The position numbers and the translations under genes were made by a program. A stretch of 64,000 bases of DNA from an uncultured Lachnospiraceae bacterium. Its GTDB lineage: Bacteria; Bacillota; Clostridia; Lachnospirales; Lachnospiraceae. Positions within the stretch are counted from its first letter, which is position 1, and every line of letters begins with the position of its first letter. Shown here piece by piece: positions 16,845 through 26,146 of the stretch. Below the pieces are notes generated by a model. The model made no database searches, had not been told where the DNA came from, and saw nothing but the letters and a program-made list of their open reading frames with translations. The stretch is from contig CANQSA010000001.1 in NCBI GenBank assembly GCA_947626415.1, positions 62,001-126,000 on the forward strand. The letters are read 5' to 3'.

Positions 16845-17750
16845 ATGGAGTTCAATACAGATTTATCCCTTTATCATATTTTTTATCAGGCGGCGGAAAC
16901 CGGAAGTTTTTCCAAGGCTGCCGACAGACTGTTTATCAGTCAGCCCGCTGTCAGCAAGCGGATCCAAAAGCTGGAACAGTCGTTAGATACCCAGCTGTTT
17001 CTGCGGGGCGCAAAGGGCGTGACCCTGACAGACGCGGGCAGGCTGCTCTACGATCAGATCTCGATCGCTTTCCGCGCCATCTCCCAGGGAGAAGAACAGG
17101 TCATGCAGTATCAGAAGCTGGGGCTGGGACGGATTCAGATTGGCGCCAGTTCCACCATGTGCAAGCATATTCTGCTTCCCTACCTGCGGCGCTATATCCG
17201 AGAGAATCCCAACATTGAAGTGAATGTGCTCTGCCACTCCTCGACCTCTACGCTGAACGCACTGCACGCCGGGCAATTGGATCTGGGACTGATCGCCCTG
17301 CCGGATATTCCGGTTTCCGAACAGTTCCACTATCTGCAGGACGTACACTATATTTTCGCCGCATCGCCCGCTTATCTGGAGAATATGCAGGCCCGCGGCT
17401 TTACCGCCCCGCGGGAGCTGCTGGAAAACGGCAATATTATGCTGTTAAACAAAGAAAACGCGTCCCGCCGGCACGTTGACGCCTATTTCAACGAACAGCA
17501 CATTACAGTCGGAACGCCTATGGAGATCAACAATATGGTTCTGATCGCGGATTTTGCCCGGATCGGCCTGGGCATCGGCTGTGTGATCGAAGAATTTGTC
17601 TCCGAAGAGCTGGCCGGGGGCACACTGGTAAAGATCCCGTTATCCGTACCGATTGCTCCGCGCAAGGTGGGATTTGTTTTTCTGAAGGATCACTATGAAA
17701 TACCGGCTGTGGTACAGTTTCGCAAATTACTTGCAGACACGCCGGAATAG
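16845..17750 (+). CDS. LysR-family transcriptional regulator
   Basis: A 301-residue LysR regulator. The N-terminal winged helix-turn-helix shows FYQAAETGSFSKAADRLFIS and QPAVSKRIQKLE, followed by a linker helix and a periplasmic-binding-protein-like effector domain from about residue 90. It likely binds DNA as a tetramer with a small-molecule coinducer. Divergence from leuC with overlapping promoters points to control of the leuC-leuD-thrC operon and its own gene. The ATG at 16845 has CAGGAGAAAACGG upstream. Effector not identifiable from sequence. Confidence 0.93.
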   Translation: MEFNTDLSLYHIFYQAAETGSFSKAADRLFISQPAVSKRIQKLEQSLDTQLFLRGAKGVTLTDAGRLLYDQISIAFRAISQGEEQVMQYQKLGLGRIQIGASSTMCKHILLPYLRRYIRENPNIEVNVLCHSSTSTLNALHAGQLDLGLIALPDIPVSEQFHYLQDVHYIFAASPAYLENMQARGFTAPRELLENGNIMLLNKENASRRHVDAYFNEQHITVGTPMEINNMVLIADFARIGLGIGCVIEEFVSEELAGGTLVKIPLSVPIAPRKVGFVFLKDHYEIPAVVQFRKLLADTPE

Positions 17751-17811
17751 AGGAATGAAAGTTACTGGCGCCTTTGTGGAGCGCCGACAAAAAACGGGTT
17801 CTGAACGCGAT

Positions 17812-18054
17812 TCACTCCCGCTTTCCGCGCACATAGCTGCCGCATTCCACAAAATACTCCTGATAATCGCTGATCTTAGTCTCCAGCTTCTTCATATCCT
17901 TAGGCGGGATCTTTCCTGCATCCCGCAATTCCTTGACTACGGTCACATAGTGCAGGAAATCCCGGTAAGCGTCTTCCCGGTAATTGTTCTCCAGATTCAG
18001 CTGCAAATCAAATTCCGCCATTTCAATCGCTTCTTTTACATCTTTTTTTAACAT
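17812..18054 (-). CDS. Small charged helical protein of unknown function
   Basis: An 80-residue, strongly charged, apparently all-helical protein (MLKKDVKEAIEMAEFDLQLN, then KIPPKDMKKLETKISDYQEY). No signal peptide, membrane segment or known motif is recognised. The start overlaps the GH127 stop by seven bases and has AAAGGAGAAGATCG upstream, so it is translated from the GH127 transcript. The ribosome site lies inside the last GH127 codons. Family unknown; coupling to the glycosidase may be mere operon packing. Confidence 0.7.
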   Translation of the reverse strand: MLKKDVKEAIEMAEFDLQLNLENNYREDAYRDFLHYVTVVKELRDAGKIPPKDMKKLETKISDYQEYFVECGSYVRGKRE

Positions 18055-20288
18055 TCGATCTTCTCCTTTACGATATACAGACGGTCAAACAGACCTCCCA
18101 CATGGCCGTCGTCGCCGCGCACCGCGAACTTCACAGTCACTTTTTCCTTTCCCGCGGTCAGTTCCGCAGGAATCCGATAGTAGCTGTCATAGAACTGAAC
18201 CGGCTCCATTTCGGCGACCGTCTCCTCGCACAGCAGCACATCATCCACATAGATATTAAACGCATTGCCCGCGTTGCCGCTAAAGAGCTTGAGCAGCAGA
18301 TAGTTCTCCGAATCCGCGCTTACCTTCATCTCATAGCTGAACCAGCCCTTTTTGCCCCACGCATGGCGCAGCATATAGCCGGCGCGGGTCAGCGCTCCGG
18401 TATTCCTGCCTTTGATATGGTGCAGCAGCTCATACTGGTCGTTCCCCAGCGGAATCACATCCACACAGGCGGCTTCCCGTCTCGCCCGCAGTTCCTGCTC
18501 TGCCAGATAAGCCTTCAGTTCATCGGAACCGTCTGTGATCACGCGCCAGTAAATGCCGTACCGTTCTTTATACTTCAGATAGTGCGGCGCAAAGACCAGA
18601 TCGTCCCGATCCGTTCCGACCAGATGAAATTCCAGTTCCGCTCCGTTTCGGACGATATGGCGCTCATACGCTGCGATCCATTCATCCTTATCCGCCGTCA
18701 CGACAAAATCCCGGATCTGCATATGTCTGGTGGGAATCGTAACGTCCACGCCGGTGCTGTCCTCTGCCATATCTTCCTGTCCCAGCCCTGCGCTTAAAAC
18801 CACCGGGCCGTAACGAAAAGCAACCACATCCGGATTATCCGGCAGCCGTTCCATCATGACCCGCATCGGAATCGTAACCGAAAGAACCGTGTGCCGGGAA
18901 CAATCCACGAACACATACCCATTCTTCAAAACCGTTTCCGCCTGTTTCCCATTTGCCCGAACCGTCATATTCTCTGTTGCCCAGTCCGGAACCCGCAGTG
19001 CAACGGTACAGTCGCCGTCCACCAGGATTTCACTGGTCTCTTTCCGGGGAATCTCACTGCTCTGGGTAAGCGTCACGCCCAGTTCCTTTGCTTCCAGCAC
19101 CGCAGATACGTACTGATTGATATAAATAACCGATCCGTCATGGAAATACAGACTGTCACCCAGCTTGGTAAAATTCTCCATACCAGTGCCGGTACAGCAC
19201 CAAAAGCTGTCAAACGGCGTGCTGTATACCTTGAAAAACCCGGTCGCCATCGGCTGAAAATAGGTCGTCATCCCGGTTTCGGGATTCTGAGAAGACAAGA
19301 TCGCGTTTCGGTATGTCCGTTCGTAAAAATCCATGTATTTCGGATTCTTTGTAAGAAAGAATAAAGAGCGGGACATCTTTAACATATTATAGCTGTTACA
19401 GGTTTCGCAGTTGCAGCTGGTACGCTCTGCATCCAGGATATAAGGCTCTCCGAAATGTTCCCATTCTGAGTTCCCGCCGGTGATATAAGTATGATGGCTC
19501 ACCACCATATCCCAGAACGCTTCCGCTGCCTCCAGATACCATTCTTCCCCTTCGCCCAGGGCAATATACCGCTCCAGCGCGCCCAAAAACTTGGGGATCG
19601 TGGTATTGGCATGTTTTCCGTTTAAAATATCGTTTCCGTCATGGATCGGAGCAAATAAAGAGAGCTCGTCAAATGCATGCGCGGCTTTCGCATGGTCGGG
19701 ATTCCCGGTCAGTTCATATACCTGATACATAGCGGCATTCATTCCGCCATACTCGACAGCCAGTACGGTTTCCTGCATTTTATCGTCCCAGCGGGCGGTC
19801 CGCTTATAAACCCAGTCTCCCAACTTCGTCACGATATGCTTTGCCGTTTCATTCCCGGTCAGGTGATAAACGGCCAGCAGTCCCGTTATAATCTTATCCA
19901 TGGTGTACCAGGGAACCCAGCAGGGCTTCTCCTGTTCCACATTGTCAAACATCTTCTCCGGAAATGCAGACAGATATCCGTTCTCATGCTGACACAGGCT
20001 AAGCTCCTCTATGATATAAGCAAGCTTCCCGGCAATTTCCGCATCCCGCGTCCCTTTTACAGCCTGAGCAGCCGCTGTCATATAATGTCCCAGGATATGC
20101 CCCCGGATCTGGGTCGACTCCCAGCCCGGATATTTCTTCGCTTTGGGCTCTAATCCTCGGGTCTCCCGAAATCCCGCCAGCAGGCGGTCTGCCTCATATC
20201 TGCGCAGATACTGCAGTTCCTTCTCCAGCGCATTCTCCATATACGGGTCTTTCAATATAATTTCATCCAGTGCAAACGGCTTCAGCAT
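18048..20288 (-). CDS. GH127 beta-L-arabinofuranosidase (DUF1680)
   Basis: A 746-residue GH127-type enzyme that by family knowledge removes terminal beta-L-arabinofuranose from plant or hydroxyproline-linked glycans. The (alpha/alpha)6-barrel region carries the cysteine motif ERTSCNCETCNSYNMLK and FDSFWCCTGTGMENF, the zinc- and nucleophile-bearing segments of characterised GH127 enzymes, followed by beta-sandwich domains. No signal peptide, so substrate must be imported. The ATG at 20288 has GGAGGAG upstream. It is transcribed with the small downstream gene; a palindrome overlaps its predicted promoter. Substrate could also be another beta-L-arabinoside. Confidence 0.88.
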   Translation of the reverse strand: MLKPFALDEIILKDPYMENALEKELQYLRRYEADRLLAGFRETRGLEPKAKKYPGWESTQIRGHILGHYMTAAAQAVKGTRDAEIAGKLAYIIEELSLCQHENGYLSAFPEKMFDNVEQEKPCWVPWYTMDKIITGLLAVYHLTGNETAKHIVTKLGDWVYKRTARWDDKMQETVLAVEYGGMNAAMYQVYELTGNPDHAKAAHAFDELSLFAPIHDGNDILNGKHANTTIPKFLGALERYIALGEGEEWYLEAAEAFWDMVVSHHTYITGGNSEWEHFGEPYILDAERTSCNCETCNSYNMLKMSRSLFFLTKNPKYMDFYERTYRNAILSSQNPETGMTTYFQPMATGFFKVYSTPFDSFWCCTGTGMENFTKLGDSLYFHDGSVIYINQYVSAVLEAKELGVTLTQSSEIPRKETSEILVDGDCTVALRVPDWATENMTVRANGKQAETVLKNGYVFVDCSRHTVLSVTIPMRVMMERLPDNPDVVAFRYGPVVLSAGLGQEDMAEDSTGVDVTIPTRHMQIRDFVVTADKDEWIAAYERHIVRNGAELEFHLVGTDRDDLVFAPHYLKYKERYGIYWRVITDGSDELKAYLAEQELRARREAACVDVIPLGNDQYELLHHIKGRNTGALTRAGYMLRHAWGKKGWFSYEMKVSADSENYLLLKLFSGNAGNAFNIYVDDVLLCEETVAEMEPVQFYDSYYRIPAELTAGKEKVTVKFAVRGDDGHVGGLFDRLYIVKEKIEC

Positions 20289-20339
20289 ATGCGGTTTTCT
20301 CCTCCAGTCCGGCCCAAATTGATGGTTCCGTTTTCTTTT

Positions 20340-20369
20340 GAGTCTATCAGACTCCGATGTAAAAGTAAA
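20340..20369 (-). promoter_or_regulatory. Predicted promoter of GH127 with overlapping palindrome
   Basis: Minus strand TTTACT (20364-20369), 17-base spacer, TAGACT (20341-20346). The perfect palindrome GAGTCTATCAGACTC (20340-20354) covers the -10, as a repressor operator would. Confidence 0.45.
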
Positions 20370-20397
20370 GAGCCGTTCTTCTCTTTTGGTGTGAAAA

Positions 20398-20423
20398 GGT
20401 CAGATATTTTCCATATTCTGACC
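20398..20423 (-). terminator. Hairpin after cardiolipin synthase, likely terminator
   Basis: Seven-base arms GGTCAGA and TCTGACC with a 12-base loop; on the minus strand followed by TTTTC. Modest stem. Confidence 0.5.
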
Positions 20424-20454
20424 GCAATCATAAAAATGGTTCTTTCACAGGCTG

Positions 20455-21966
20455 TCAGCACAGCGGAGCAATAATCCGCAGGAGCCCGTCGACAAGCCAC
20501 TTTTTAAAGCTCATTCCGATATTCTCAACGGTTCGTTCCACACATTTTTCCTGTGTTTCCAGAAAGTCCGCTTTCAGATCATCCAATAGAGATGCCCGAT
20601 AAAATAGTGAATTATTTTCAAAATGCAAAAACAGGCTCCGATAATCCAGATTGACCGTCCCCACAGTTCCCACGACGCCGTCTATCAGACTGGCCTTAGC
20701 GTGAACAAAGCCCGGCGTGTATTCGTAGATCCTGACGCCGGCCTCCAGCAGCACCCGGTAAAAGCTGCGGGACATCCGGTAAACCAGTTTTTTGTCCGGA
20801 ATACCGGGCATAATGATCCGTACATCCACGCCTCTGCGCGCAGCCCTGATGAAAGCATCCAGCAGGGCATTCCCGGGCATCAGATAAGGCGTATAGAACC
20901 ACGCCGTTTCCTGTGCCTGCGACAACAGATCGATATACAGTTCATTGGAGACGGCATCGGAACGCAGCGGGGAATCATAATAACTTAAAACCAGTCCGTC
21001 CGCTGCATCCGCATCAGAAGCCCTGCATCCTGTAAGATATTCGTCCGGAATCCGTTCTCCTGCAAACGCATTCCAGAATTCCGCAAACATTCTCAGATAG
21101 TTTCCGACTGCTTCTCCGGTCAGTCTGAAGCCGATATCCTTCCAGTGTCCGTATTTTTCAATCTGGTTGATGTATTCATCGGCAAGATTGACACCGCCGC
21201 TGAACACAACCGTTCCGTCAATGATCAGCATTTTGCGGTGATCTCGGCAGTTCAGGGTCCCTTTGATCAGGACAAGCGGATTAAACGATACGCAGCGGAT
21301 GCCTTTCGCTTTCAGCTTTTCCGCGTCCGTTTTCGTATAGGTGGAAATACTGCCCAGATCGTCATACATGACGCGCACATCGACGCCCTGCGCGGCTTTT
21401 TCCTCCAAAATTTCCGTCATGGTATCCCACATCACGCCGTTTTCAATGATAAAATATTCTACGAAGATAAAGCGTTTTGCTTTCTTCAGTTCTGTAAGGA
21501 TATCCGGAAACATTTCATCTCCGAGCGGATAATATTTGGCGTTTCGGTTTTTATGGGGGACAAATCCCGTCCTGTTTTCCACCCAGCGAAACGTCTGCGC
21601 CAGCCGCCTGTTTTCAGCGGACAGCGCTGTATAGACCGGCTCGGTATCGGTATCGTCTGCCGGCAGCGGCGGAGTCTTATCCAGCTTTTTCTTCAGCGGT
21701 CTTGTAGTGCGTTTGTTTCCGAAAATAAGATACAAAAGCGCGCCGGGAAGCGGAGCGGTAAGAATCACCAGAAGCCATAGGATTACATATGTGCTTTCGT
21801 CCTGCTTCATGATCAGATACAGGACAAACAAAAGCGCAAGGACCGACAGGATCGCGCTGATCAGAGCCGCCCAGGGCGCGAGCCAGTGAAATACGATAAG
21901 CAGCCAAAGGACCTGCAGCAAAACAGCCGGCAAAACTGTAAAAACACGGCGTACAATTTTATTCAT
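20455..21966 (-). CDS. cls: Cardiolipin synthase (phospholipase D family)
   Basis: A 503-residue membrane enzyme with two N-terminal hydrophobic segments (about residues 9-30 and 32-55, plus a third near 65-85) and two HKD phosphotransfer motifs: DHRKMLIIDG near residue 245 and VHAKASLIDG near residue 420. It condenses two phosphatidylglycerols into cardiolipin. Start chosen at 21966: GGAG lies eight bases upstream, better than for the ATG two codons earlier. It follows the serA terminator and is probably a separate transcript. Confidence 0.95.
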   Translation of the reverse strand: MNKIVRRVFTVLPAVLLQVLWLLIVFHWLAPWAALISAILSVLALLFVLYLIMKQDESTYVILWLLVILTAPLPGALLYLIFGNKRTTRPLKKKLDKTPPLPADDTDTEPVYTALSAENRRLAQTFRWVENRTGFVPHKNRNAKYYPLGDEMFPDILTELKKAKRFIFVEYFIIENGVMWDTMTEILEEKAAQGVDVRVMYDDLGSISTYTKTDAEKLKAKGIRCVSFNPLVLIKGTLNCRDHRKMLIIDGTVVFSGGVNLADEYINQIEKYGHWKDIGFRLTGEAVGNYLRMFAEFWNAFAGERIPDEYLTGCRASDADAADGLVLSYYDSPLRSDAVSNELYIDLLSQAQETAWFYTPYLMPGNALLDAFIRAARRGVDVRIIMPGIPDKKLVYRMSRSFYRVLLEAGVRIYEYTPGFVHAKASLIDGVVGTVGTVNLDYRSLFLHFENNSLFYRASLLDDLKADFLETQEKCVERTVENIGMSFKKWLVDGLLRIIAPLC

Positions 21967-22044
21967 TTGCATTTCTCCCTTCTATCAGCCCTTTCCGTCT
22001 GTGGAAAGGTGTGCTTTCAGCGGCAATAAGGTCAGTAATATTCC

Positions 22045-22080
22045 AAAAGCGCCCTCTGCTTTTGACAGCGGGTGCTTTTT
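22045..22080 (-). terminator. Rho-independent terminator after serA
   Basis: Arms AAAAGCACCC and GGGCGCTTTT (minus strand, one mismatch) around a 15-base loop, ending in a T-run. Lies just after the serA stop. Confidence 0.65.
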
Positions 22081-22093
22081 CATAAGTTTCTCT

Positions 22094-23257
22094 TTATTTA
22101 ATAACTCTGACGCGGATTACGCCGTCGATTGCCTGAATTGCGTCAACCAACGCGTCTGTAACTGCGGAATCTACATCCAGCATGGTGTAGGCATATTCCC
22201 CTTTCGACTTATTGGTCATATCGGAGATATTGACACCCGCATTGGCAAATACCGCGGTAAACTGCGTAATCATGTTTGGAATATTCTTATGGCATACTGT
22301 TACACGGCCTGCCGTGCTGCATACGCCCATATCGCAGTTCGGATAGTTTACGGAATTAACGATATTTCCGTTTGCCATATAATTCATGATCTCTTTCACA
22401 GCCATCACCGCGCAATTATCTTCCGACTCTTCGGTAGAAGCCCCCAGGTGCGGGATCGCGATAACGCCTTCCATATTGGCGCTCTTCGCATTCGGGAAAT
22501 CGGTGACATACTTTCTGACTTTTCCGCTCTTTAACGCCGCCTCCATGGCGTCGTCGTCTACCAGCAGGTCTCTCGCAAAGTTCAGAATGATCACGCCGTC
22601 TTTCATCATTGCCAGTGTTTCCGCATTGATCATATGCTTCGTATCGTCATTCAGCGGCACATGTACGGAAATGTAATCACATTCCTTATAAATTTCTTCT
22701 CTGTTCTTAACATGTTTGATCTGACCGGACAGATTCCATGCCGCATCGACCGACAGGAACGGATCGCAGCCATACACGGTCATGCCCAGGTTCAAAGCCG
22801 CGTTTGCCAGCGGGCCGCCGATTGCGCCCAGACCGATGATTCCCAGCTTCTTTCCTGCGATTTCCGTACCGGCAAATTTCTTCTTGCCTTTTTCTACGGA
22901 CTTTGCGATATTGGGATCGGCCTTTTCCTGCTGTACCCAGTTCACGCCGCCTACGATATCTCTGGAAGCCAGCAGCAGGCCTGCGATCGCCAGTTCCTTA
23001 ACGCCGTTGGCGTTGGCGCCCGGCGTATTAAATACCACAATTCCCTTTTCCGCACACTGATCCAGCGGAATATTATTGACGCCGGCGCCGGCACGGGCAA
23101 CTGCCTTCAGGCTCTCGCCCAGTTCCAGGTCATGCATAGCCGCGCTTCTTACCAGAACGGCATCCGCCTCCGCGAAATCCTCTGTTACCGCATAGTTATC
23201 ATCCAGCAGATCCATCCCGACTGCGGCGATCGGATTTAAGCAATTTACTTTGATCAT
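22094..23257 (-). CDS. serA: D-3-phosphoglycerate dehydrogenase (short form with ACT domain)
   Basis: A 387-residue D-isomer 2-hydroxyacid dehydrogenase. NAD-binding Rossmann motif GIIGLGAIGGPLAN near residue 145; catalytic Arg/Glu/His region ends HLGASTEES; a C-terminal ACT domain from about residue 315 (NIPNMITQFTAVFANAG) should give serine feedback control. It catalyses the first step of serine synthesis. The ATG at 23257 begins MIKVNCLNP; an upstream TTG four codons earlier is an alternative. It follows serC by 39 bases in the leuB-ilvD-ilvB-serC-serA series. Confidence 0.94.
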   Translation of the reverse strand: MIKVNCLNPIAAVGMDLLDDNYAVTEDFAEADAVLVRSAAMHDLELGESLKAVARAGAGVNNIPLDQCAEKGIVVFNTPGANANGVKELAIAGLLLASRDIVGGVNWVQQEKADPNIAKSVEKGKKKFAGTEIAGKKLGIIGLGAIGGPLANAALNLGMTVYGCDPFLSVDAAWNLSGQIKHVKNREEIYKECDYISVHVPLNDDTKHMINAETLAMMKDGVIILNFARDLLVDDDAMEAALKSGKVRKYVTDFPNAKSANMEGVIAIPHLGASTEESEDNCAVMAVKEIMNYMANGNIVNSVNYPNCDMGVCSTAGRVTVCHKNIPNMITQFTAVFANAGVNISDMTNKSKGEYAYTMLDVDSAVTDALVDAIQAIDGVIRVRVIK

Positions 23258-23296
23258 AGTCTTTTCCAAGCCTTTCTATTTCAATTCTGTGTCTGT

Positions 23297-24382
23297 CTAT
23301 TTCAGGTTTTCAGCCTCAAACTGCTTCATAAACGCAACCAGCTTCTCAACGCCTTCGATCGGCATCGCGTTATAAATGCTGGCGCGCATACCGCCCACGG
23401 TTCTGTGTCCTTTCAGGTTTACAAAGCCTGCCTTCTTTGCTTCTGCGACAAATTTGGCATCCAGTTCCTCATCACCGGTTACAAACGGAACATTCATCAA
23501 AGAACGGTCCTCTTTCACAACGGTGCCTTTAAACAGTTTGCTCTGATCCAGAAAATCATACAGAATCTTTGCTTTCTTTTCATTGCGCTCTTTCATCGCT
23601 GCCAGACCGCCCTGCTTTTTGATCCATTTAAATACCTTGCCGCAGATATAGATTCCGTAAGCCGGCGGGGTATTATACAGAGATTTCGCGTCTGCATGGG
23701 TCTTGTACTGCAGCATGGTCGGCGTGCCCGGAAGCACATCCTCCGTAATCAGATCCTCCCGGATGATCACGATCACAACGCCCGCAGGTCCTACATTCTT
23801 CTGTACGCCGCCATAGATTACGCCGTATTTGGTTACATCAACGGGTTCGGACAGAAAACAGGAAGAAACATCCGCAACCAGTGTTTTTCCTTTTGTATTC
23901 GGCAAAGTCTTAAACTTAGTACCGTAAATAGTATTATTCTCACAGATATAAACATAATCTGCGTCCTCATCGATCGGCAGATCGGAGCAGTCCGGAATAT
24001 AGGAAAATGTCTTATCCGCGGAGGATGCGACTGCATTTGCCTTACCGAATTTCTGCGCTTCCTGATATGCCTTCTTTGCCCACTGTCCGGTGATGATATA
24101 ATCGGCTACGCCGTTTTTCATCAGGTTCATCGGAATCATGGCAAACTGCTGTGAAGCGCCGCCCTGTAAAAACAGTACCTTATAATTATCCGGAATCTGC
24201 ATTAAGTCGCGGATATCCTGCTCTGCCTCCTCAATGATCGCAGCAAATTCTTTGGACCGGTGGCTCATCTCCATTACGGACATGCCGCTTCCCTTATAGT
24301 CCAGCATTTCTTCTGCTGCTTCCTTTAATACTTCTTCCGGTAATACTGCCGGTCCAGCGGAAAAATTATAAACTCTTCCCAT
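23297..24382 (-). CDS. serC: Phosphoserine aminotransferase
   Basis: A 361-residue class V aminotransferase. Begins MGRVYNFSAGPAVLPEEVL, the standard SerC opening; the PLP lysine lies in YGGVQKNVGPAGV near residue 195 after VADVSSCFLSEP; ends with GHRTVGGMRASIYNA. It makes O-phosphoserine from 3-phosphohydroxypyruvate and glutamate. Ribosome site GGAGGAAGAAA. It lies between ilvB and serA; an 8-base-pair hairpin precedes its ribosome site. Confidence 0.96.
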   Translation of the reverse strand: MGRVYNFSAGPAVLPEEVLKEAAEEMLDYKGSGMSVMEMSHRSKEFAAIIEEAEQDIRDLMQIPDNYKVLFLQGGASQQFAMIPMNLMKNGVADYIITGQWAKKAYQEAQKFGKANAVASSADKTFSYIPDCSDLPIDEDADYVYICENNTIYGTKFKTLPNTKGKTLVADVSSCFLSEPVDVTKYGVIYGGVQKNVGPAGVVIVIIREDLITEDVLPGTPTMLQYKTHADAKSLYNTPPAYGIYICGKVFKWIKKQGGLAAMKERNEKKAKILYDFLDQSKLFKGTVVKEDRSLMNVPFVTGDEELDAKFVAEAKKAGFVNLKGHRTVGGMRASIYNAMPIEGVEKLVAFMKQFEAENLK

Positions 24383-24397
24383 TTTCTTCCTCCATTC

Positions 24398-24421
24398 TGA
24401 GAGCGGAATCTCTCGCTCTCA
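24398..24421 (-). other. Hairpin in the leader of serC
   Basis: Perfect 8-base arms TGAGAGCG / CGCTCTCA with an 8-base loop between the ilvB stop and the serC ribosome site. It has no T-run, so it is more likely an mRNA-processing or stability element than a terminator. Confidence 0.5.
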
Positions 24422-24442
24422 CATAAATATGATAAATTTTAA

Positions 24443-26134
24443 TTATTCACTTAATCCTCTTGCGGCCAGATCTTCCTCCGCAAACACATCGCTGATGGAC
24501 GCATTGGGCGCAACCATCGGAAATACCTTGTCGTCCGGCTCGATCTGACAATCGATGACAACCGGAACATTTAACGCAATGGCTTCTTTCAGCGCCGGCT
24601 CCAACTCTTCCTTCTTCGTCACCCGATACGCCTTTGCGCCCATTGCTTCCGCAAGTTTTACAAAGTCTACCGCATCATTGAGCACCGTATTGGAATAGCG
24701 CTTGCCGTAGAACAGCGTCTGCCACTGCCGGACCATACCCAGCACATGGTTGTTCACAACTACCTGGATGATCGGAATATTGTAACGGGTCGCCGTCGCG
24801 ATCTCATTCATATTCATCCGGAAGCATCCGTCACCCGCGATGTTGATAACTGTGGTATCTTTATTTCCCATCTTGGCGCCGATAGAAGCGCCCAGACCGT
24901 AGCCCATCGTACCCAGACCGCCGGAAGTGATCAGCTTTCTCGGCTTATCATATTTGAAGAACTGCGCAGCCCACATCTGATGCTGGCCTACTTCCGTCGT
25001 CAGGATCACATTTCCTTCCGTTACCTTACTGATCGTCTCGATGATGTACGGGCCGGTCAGACGGGAATCGTCATATTTTAACGGGAACTGCTCACGCAGC
25101 CGTTTAATATCCCGAATCCACTCGCTGTGATCCAGCTGCGGCAATTTCACGTTAAGCCGCGCCAGAACCTCTCTGACATCGCCGATCACGCTGGCATAGG
25201 TTTTAATGTTCTTATTGACCTCAGCCGGATCGATATCAATGTGCAGAATCTTAGCATTCTTGGCAAACGTGCTGGCATTGCCCACAACACGGTCGCTGAA
25301 GCGCGCGCCGATGACGATCAGCAGATCGCACCGGGTTACACCCAGATTGGAAGTCTTGGTACCGTGCATTCCCAGCATACCCATGTATAAGTCGTCATTG
25401 CCGTCAAACGCACCCTTTCCCATCAGGGAATCGCATACCGGCGCATTTACCTTGCCGACAAATTCCTTTAACTCTTTGGACGCGCCGGAGATCGTCGCGC
25501 CGCCGCCCACAAAAATAAACGGTTTTTTCGCTTTCTGGATCAATTCTACCGCGGTATCGATATCTTCCTCTTTCAAATGCCGGATCTCCCGTTCAACCGG
25601 TTTCGGCGCTTTCCGCACATACTCCGCAGTCGCCGCCGTTACGTCCTTGGTGATATCTACCAGGACAGGACCGGGTCTGCCGGATTTGGCGATATAAAAA
25701 GCCCGCCGAATCGTATCTGCCAGACTGTCGATCTCCTTTACGATAAAGTTATGCTTGGTGATTGGCAGGGTAACGCCTACAATGTCGATCTCCTGAAAGG
25801 AATCCTTCCCCAGGCCGGACTTTGCCACGTTGGCCGTAATAGCAACCAGGGGTACGGAATCCATATACGCGGTGGCGATCCCGGTTACCAGATTGGTCGC
25901 GCCCGGTCCTGACGTCGCCATACAGACGCCTACTTTACCGGTAGAACGCGCATAACCGTCCGCCGCATGTGCGGCTCCCTGTTCATGAGATGTCAGAATA
26001 TGCGTGATCTCATCGGAATGTTTATATAATTCATCATAAATGTTTAAGATCGTTCCGCCGGGATAGCCAAATACGGTATCCACGCCCTGTTCTTTCAAAC
26101 ATTCAATTACAATTTCTGAACCTGTCAGCTGCAT
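24443..26134 (-). CDS. ilvB: Acetolactate synthase large (catalytic) subunit
   Basis: A 563-residue ThDP enzyme: N-terminal pyrimidine-binding domain with the conserved Glu in ILTSHEQGAAHAADGYAR, central FAD-type domain, and C-terminal ThDP-motif GDGCFRMNMNEIATA. It forms 2-acetolactate or 2-aceto-2-hydroxybutyrate for valine, leucine and isoleucine. AAGGAGGAG precedes the ATG by six bases, 12 bases after ilvD. No ilvN regulatory subunit gene and no ilvC follow; instead serC comes next. Catabolic AlsS is less likely given the operon and the FAD-type central domain. Confidence 0.94.
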   Translation of the reverse strand: MQLTGSEIVIECLKEQGVDTVFGYPGGTILNIYDELYKHSDEITHILTSHEQGAAHAADGYARSTGKVGVCMATSGPGATNLVTGIATAYMDSVPLVAITANVAKSGLGKDSFQEIDIVGVTLPITKHNFIVKEIDSLADTIRRAFYIAKSGRPGPVLVDITKDVTAATAEYVRKAPKPVEREIRHLKEEDIDTAVELIQKAKKPFIFVGGGATISGASKELKEFVGKVNAPVCDSLMGKGAFDGNDDLYMGMLGMHGTKTSNLGVTRCDLLIVIGARFSDRVVGNASTFAKNAKILHIDIDPAEVNKNIKTYASVIGDVREVLARLNVKLPQLDHSEWIRDIKRLREQFPLKYDDSRLTGPYIIETISKVTEGNVILTTEVGQHQMWAAQFFKYDKPRKLITSGGLGTMGYGLGASIGAKMGNKDTTVINIAGDGCFRMNMNEIATATRYNIPIIQVVVNNHVLGMVRQWQTLFYGKRYSNTVLNDAVDFVKLAEAMGAKAYRVTKKEELEPALKEAIALNVPVVIDCQIEPDDKVFPMVAPNASISDVFAEEDLAARGLSE

Positions 26135-26146
26135 ATGGTCTCCTCC

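Noticed and set aside
17767-17785. Terminator between the LysR gene and the small gene
   Set aside because: The hairpin GGCGC/GCGCC has a 9-base loop and no T-run on either strand, so it is not convincing.
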